Positions 36,407 to 40,404 of a stretch of DNA of 40,404 bases are shown one piece after another. Both the position numbers and the translations under genes were made by a program. The stretch comes from Syntrophomonadaceae bacterium (GTDB lineage: Bacteria > Bacillota > Ch66 > Ch109), in the NCBI GenBank assembly GCA_012519455.1, contig JAAYQE010000051.1, forward strand, positions 1 through 40,404. The letters run 5' to 3'. Each line of letters begins with the position of its first letter. Positions within the stretch are counted from its first letter, which is position 1. The notes under the pieces are model-generated. The model worked only from the letters and a program-made list of their open reading frames with translations, had not been told where the DNA came from and did no database searches.

Positions 36407-37015
36407 TTAATTATTTTGTAGGTTTAGGGATTTACTAACCCAACCTTGTTTATCGTCTGTTAACTTGATGGAATAACCATTTTTCTTATAATAATTAATT
36501 TGAACATCACGATATTTATAATCTACAGGGGATAGCCAGCCAGTTATTTCTTCTACTCCTAAAGGCTTAACTATTTGCTCAAGTAATTGAAGAAGATGAC
36601 TCCCTATTCCAACTCGTTCTACTTTAACTCTAAGATCAACAATATGCGCTTTATGCCCATTGATTTCAAAATATAAAAATGCTGCTCTATTAGAGGAATG
36701 CGGATGTATTACATAAATATCACAATTTTTATAAGTTGGAAAAAAGTTGTTGGTTTTAGTAGGAATCATAACTATAAACCAGTAGTGGTAATTATTATTG
36801 GCAACGAAGGGAAAAAGTCCAAAAAATTGATAATAAGAAGGAGAAGGATTGTGTTTTTGTAGTATTTGAGTGGCCTTTATATTGAGTGCTGCAATCTCTG
36901 CATTAAATTTTTCCGATTCTTCAATAGCAAGTTTATTGTATTTGTCGCGGACAGCTTTCCAGAAATCATTTTCTGTGTAAAGCCCTAGAGCCTTGGCAAT
37001 CAAATTTTTAATCAT
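36407..37015 (-). CDS. GNAT family acetyltransferase
   Basis: VDLRVKVERVGIGSHLLQLLEQIVKPLGVEEITGWLSP...INYYKKNGY. Confidence 0.75.
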   Translation of the reverse strand: MIKNLIAKALGLYTENDFWKAVRDKYNKLAIEESEKFNAEIAALNIKATQILQKHNPSPSYYQFFGLFPFVANNNYHYWFIVMIPTKTNNFFPTYKNCDIYVIHPHSSNRAAFLYFEINGHKAHIVDLRVKVERVGIGSHLLQLLEQIVKPLGVEEITGWLSPVDYKYRDVQINYYKKNGYSIKLTDDKQGWVSKSLNLQNN

Positions 37016-37048
37016 ATTGCAATTCACCCCCAGGAGGTAAATGAATTC

Positions 37049-37540
37049 GTGAATAATAACTCAAATTTGGATTTGGGTAACTTTATAATTAGTTGGAAAC
37101 GGGCAAGCCATAGGGTAGTTGTAACTGGAGAAGCAAGTTATATGTATTCGATTTTTCCTAAGATTAAAGATCGATTAATAAATTACACAAAAAAACAAGA
37201 CCGTGTTTTAGTTACTAATAACGAAATGTTTTGCTTTCAAGGTCAAAAATATAATCTTGAGCGTTTTATCGAATATCAGGAGGATCTTTTTTATAACCCT
37301 AAAAATCTTAACAAACATATAGCCAGGGCAAAACTAGTAGGCAGTTATGTTTACTTAATTGGGCCTGATTTTGAAGCTTCTAAAGCCGAAGCCTTGTTGT
37401 ATCTCTGGAGAAGATCACGTATATTAGCGTGTCCTGCAATTGCGATTGTCCCGTCATCCAACGACTACTATTCAAAGAAGCTATTGTCGGCCCTAGAAGG
37501 GGGCTCTCTAACGAGGATTTATATTGAGGATTTATATTAA
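37049..37540 (+). CDS. Hypothetical protein of the ICE
   Basis: 163-aa ORF, SD caggaggt before GTG; no recognised motif. Confidence 0.65.
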   Translation: MNNNSNLDLGNFIISWKRASHRVVVTGEASYMYSIFPKIKDRLINYTKKQDRVLVTNNEMFCFQGQKYNLERFIEYQEDLFYNPKNLNKHIARAKLVGSYVYLIGPDFEASKAEALLYLWRRSRILACPAIAIVPSSNDYYSKKLLSALEGGSLTRIYIEDLY

Positions 37541-37719
37541 TGATAGAAGATTTCTATCCAATTTTAATAAAAACACATATGTAATATTAATTATATCACT
37601 TTCCAACAAAAAAGAGATAAAGGGTTGTAACCGGTAAAATAGACTTAACACTTTTGGGCAAATAAGAGTCAACACTATTTAATCTTGGCTAATGGCTGAC
37701 AATACAAAAAAGAGAGGGG

Positions 37720-39816
37720 GTGAGGGAGATTAAGGGTTGTATTGCACTCGAGAAACACGATTTCTTCGAATCAAATAATTTTTTAATTAAAGAGTATGGC
37801 TCGATGGATGACCCAGGAATTAGAAAAGTCTTAATCGAAGCCAGCCGGGTTAATTTAAGTACTTTGATTATCGATTTAGATGTAGCTCCTCCAGACCCAC
37901 TGTTACAGTCTTTACATACATATCGCGTTCTTAGGCCGAATACCCGGGTAATCGCCCTGGCCCGAAACAGACACCCTCCCGATGAAACCGTCAGCGAGTT
38001 AGTGGTGGGGCTGGGAGTATATGATATAGTAACTGAAACAGAAGAAAAATTAATTTCTGCACTAGAACAAACCCTTAACTCCTCCCCCGCAACTTACGAC
38101 CAGGCCGCAAAATGGGTTTTAGAAATTGAGGAGGAAAAGAAAGAAAAGAAAATTTGGTGGAAGGGACTAACGAAAAAGGAGGAAAAAGAGAAGAACACAA
38201 ACAATTTTGGACCACAGCCTGACCCAACTCCCTTACAACCCGAAATTAATAAACAAAAAAGCCCTTTGCCCGAAGATTTTTACTTAATTGATTCGGACGA
38301 AAAACTAAAACAAGCGTTAAAGTTTTTTGATCAAGATAACTATACGGCCATCATAATTCCTTCTGAATTTACTGGATTAGCAGAAAAAATAAAAAATATA
38401 CGACGTAGTTTTTGTTTGATGGCGATTCCTATTGTGGTTCTAGGTAAAAGTGGCTTTAATCAGAATAACTGCCCCGAGGCCGATGAGGTTATAGAGGTGT
38501 TGACCACGGAAGCGATTGAACGGATTCGGCATCGAGCGGCGCAAAACAAAGAGCTTTGGCGGAAGGCGGCCCAAGATATCCTAACCGGTGCCTATAACCG
38601 CCAATTTGCCGAAGATTATTTAGACAAATTAATCCAAAATTCCCATCGGACTGGCTTTAAATTCTCTGTCGCTATCTTAGATCTTGATAAGTTTAAAAAC
38701 ATTAATGATACCTATGGACATAATACGGGAGACGGGGTTTTGAAGGAGTTTTCAAGCTTTATAGCCAGCCATAAACGCAGCACCGATGTTTACTGTCGCT
38801 GGGGGGGAGAGGAATTCGTTATCTTCTATCCCTGTTGTAAACTGCCGGAAGCGGTGACCGTTACTGAACGAATATGCCGGGAGTGGGCTAACCATAAAAT
38901 TGTTTATCAGGATTTAATCCTAAATAGTACTTTTTCGGCTGGAGTAGCTGAATATAACAGCGGAGATATTATTGTTGAGGCGGATAGAGCTTTATATAAT
39001 GCAAAGGCGAATGGGCGCAACTGTGTAGAAACCCCATTGAGTTTAAATGCCCCATTAAAACCTAAAAATACGAAACCCGAATTCAAGCCGGTTGAACTGA
39101 CTAAAAAAATCCAAAACATCTTTCAATCCGTAAAAATGCTAAAGCCAGGGCTTGATTCAACCAAGGTGACTCCCTATGGCAAAAACAAATCGTTTTTAGG
39201 GACTCCTTATGTTTCACTGAATTCACAAGTTATAACCTTTTGCTCTCCTTGGACGCCCGAAATAAACCTGGCTAGCCCGATAATTGCTGTCGCCAGGCGT
39301 TTAGCTAAAAAGAATATATCCGTAGCCGTAATTGACGCTGACTTTAAAAAGCCTGAAATTGGACCAAGACTTGATATGCCCATAGATGAACTTTGGCGAT
39401 ATGACTGGCGCAGAGAGCCTGTTGCCTTACGTATAGATAAAAACATCTTTATTTTTGTCCTTGATCCAGTGCCTCAGACTTTTGATTCAAGGGAAATTTC
39501 ATTAGCTTTAGATAAAACCCTTAACTATATCCAAAAATTTGGGGGAATATCCAAAGTGTTGATAAATGCAGGGGATGACCCCGAATTGGATGTGCTTGGC
39601 GACAAGCTTTTGTTAGTAGATGAAAATGAGATTTCTCATGTAGTAATTGAAATGTGGGAATTTAAACAACCGTTTAAAAATGGCGGGGTCTTAATTAATG
39701 GGAATCACTATTTAGCGGAAAAGTTTGGGCTGCCGTTTTTAGGGACTTATAATCCAAACAACATAAATGCTACCGCTAAAACTATTAGCACAATTTTGAC
39801 GTCAGCTTCCGTCTGA
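37720..39816 (+). CDS. Pseudo-receiver/GGDEF (diguanylate cyclase)/ParA-CpaE-like fusion
   Basis: Receiver-like alpha/beta N-terminus, DILTGAYNRQF, DLDKFKNINDTYGHNTGDGVL, RSTD-N5-GGEEF, C-terminal VITFCSPWTPEINLASPIIAVARRLAKKNISVAVIDADFKKPEIGPRL. Start GTG 37720 or ATT 37729. Confidence 0.85.
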   Translation: MREIKGCIALEKHDFFESNNFLIKEYGSMDDPGIRKVLIEASRVNLSTLIIDLDVAPPDPLLQSLHTYRVLRPNTRVIALARNRHPPDETVSELVVGLGVYDIVTETEEKLISALEQTLNSSPATYDQAAKWVLEIEEEKKEKKIWWKGLTKKEEKEKNTNNFGPQPDPTPLQPEINKQKSPLPEDFYLIDSDEKLKQALKFFDQDNYTAIIIPSEFTGLAEKIKNIRRSFCLMAIPIVVLGKSGFNQNNCPEADEVIEVLTTEAIERIRHRAAQNKELWRKAAQDILTGAYNRQFAEDYLDKLIQNSHRTGFKFSVAILDLDKFKNINDTYGHNTGDGVLKEFSSFIASHKRSTDVYCRWGGEEFVIFYPCCKLPEAVTVTERICREWANHKIVYQDLILNSTFSAGVAEYNSGDIIVEADRALYNAKANGRNCVETPLSLNAPLKPKNTKPEFKPVELTKKIQNIFQSVKMLKPGLDSTKVTPYGKNKSFLGTPYVSLNSQVITFCSPWTPEINLASPIIAVARRLAKKNISVAVIDADFKKPEIGPRLDMPIDELWRYDWRREPVALRIDKNIFIFVLDPVPQTFDSREISLALDKTLNYIQKFGGISKVLINAGDDPELDVLGDKLLLVDENEISHVVIEMWEFKQPFKNGGVLINGNHYLAEKFGLPFLGTYNPNNINATAKTISTILTSASV

Positions 39817-39895
39817 AGGGAGAGAGGCCAAGGAACAAAAACACAGGTTCGATTGTCTAATAAGAGGAATTATAATTTAAAAGGAGGTTTTCTTG

Positions 39896-40404
39896 ATGAA
39901 AAAAATTAAATCTACGTTAATATTAGGACTATTAGCTTTATTTGTTATTGTCGGAGGAGTACATGCAACCGAACAAAAAATTGACGTTTATGAAGGAGAA
40001 AAGTTAGTTAAATCGGTGGTGTTTGCCATTGGGTTAGACGAGTATTATATTAACAACCAGCTACCGGGGATAAAAATGGATGCTGCGCCGTTTATCGAAC
40101 AGGATCGGACTTTTATTCCGGTGCGCTATCTAGGCTATGCCTTGGGCTTAACTGAAAAAGATATAGCCTGGGATCAGGAGAATCAAAAGGCCACTTTAAA
40201 AGGAAAAACTGTTTTAGAAATGACCATTAACCAAAAGGAAATTGTCACTAACGGCAAAGCTGAAAACATAGACGTAGCGCCCATCCTTAAAACCGAACCC
40301 GCTCCGCGTACTTATTTGCCAGCGCGGTATGTGGCAGAAGGATTAGGGTTTCAAGTAGATTGGGATCCGGATACCCGAACCGTAATTTGTTGGCCCCAAG
40401 GCGA
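39896..40404 (+). CDS. Copper amine oxidase N-terminal domain (stalk) protein, truncated by window end
   Basis: Signal peptide MKKIKSTLILGLLALFVIVGGVHA; repeats RTFIPVRYLGYALGL..., RTYLPARYVAEGLGFQVDWDPDTRTVI; SD aaggaggt. Confidence 0.82.
   Translation, partial: MKKIKSTLILGLLALFVIVGGVHATEQKIDVYEGEKLVKSVVFAIGLDEYYINNQLPGIKMDAAPFIEQDRTFIPVRYLGYALGLTEKDIAWDQENQKATLKGKTVLEMTINQKEIVTNGKAENIDVAPILKTEPAPRTYLPARYVAEGLGFQVDWDPDTRTVICWPQG

Larger units (their letters stand above)
24030..40404. mobile_element. Integrative and conjugative element, left portion; right end outside window
   Basis: Serine recombinase next to veg, followed by relaxase, VirD4, VirB2/3/4/6-like and M23 peptidase genes. Left boundary approximate (after veg terminator). 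Confidence 0.85.

Noticed and set aside
1-40404. CRISPR array or IS element
   Set aside because: No regularly spaced repeats or transposase ORFs seen in the window.

Overview
The window is a Gram-positive (Clostridia-like) chromosome segment, about 1-24.1 kb, followed by the left part of an integrated conjugative element (ICE), about 24.1 kb to the window end. The chromosomal part has the classic Firmicutes order: tRNA-Ser, large SRP RNA, dnaX, ybaB, recR, DUF2508, bofA. A 2-oxoacid:ferredoxin oxidoreductase operon (korABCD-like plus a P-loop ATPase), hdrC/hdrB-like genes and gin follow. After these come an Orn/Lys/Arg decarboxylase, tmk, yaaR, holB, ricT, yabA, a TrmN6-like methyltransferase, rsmI, abrB, a Met T-box with metG, tatD, a yabE-like G5/3D gene, rsmA, ykuK-like and veg. 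The ICE carries a large serine recombinase, a possible oriT, a relaxase accessory protein, a relaxase and a VirD4 coupling protein encoded as two ORFs. It also has VirB2-, VirB6-, VirB3-, TrsD- and VirB4-like genes, an M23 peptidase, a GNAT, an unknown ORF, a pseudo-receiver/GGDEF/ParA-like fusion, and a truncated copper-amine-oxidase-N stalk protein. Main points for a second look: (1) an in-frame UAA in dnaX; (2) ICE genes that seem to require AUA/AUU initiation; (3) the split coupling protein; (4) the ICE-borne GGDEF protein with a degenerate ParA-like domain; (5) an unassigned structured leader before the yabE-like gene. Family assignments were made by reading motifs; no database search was possible.
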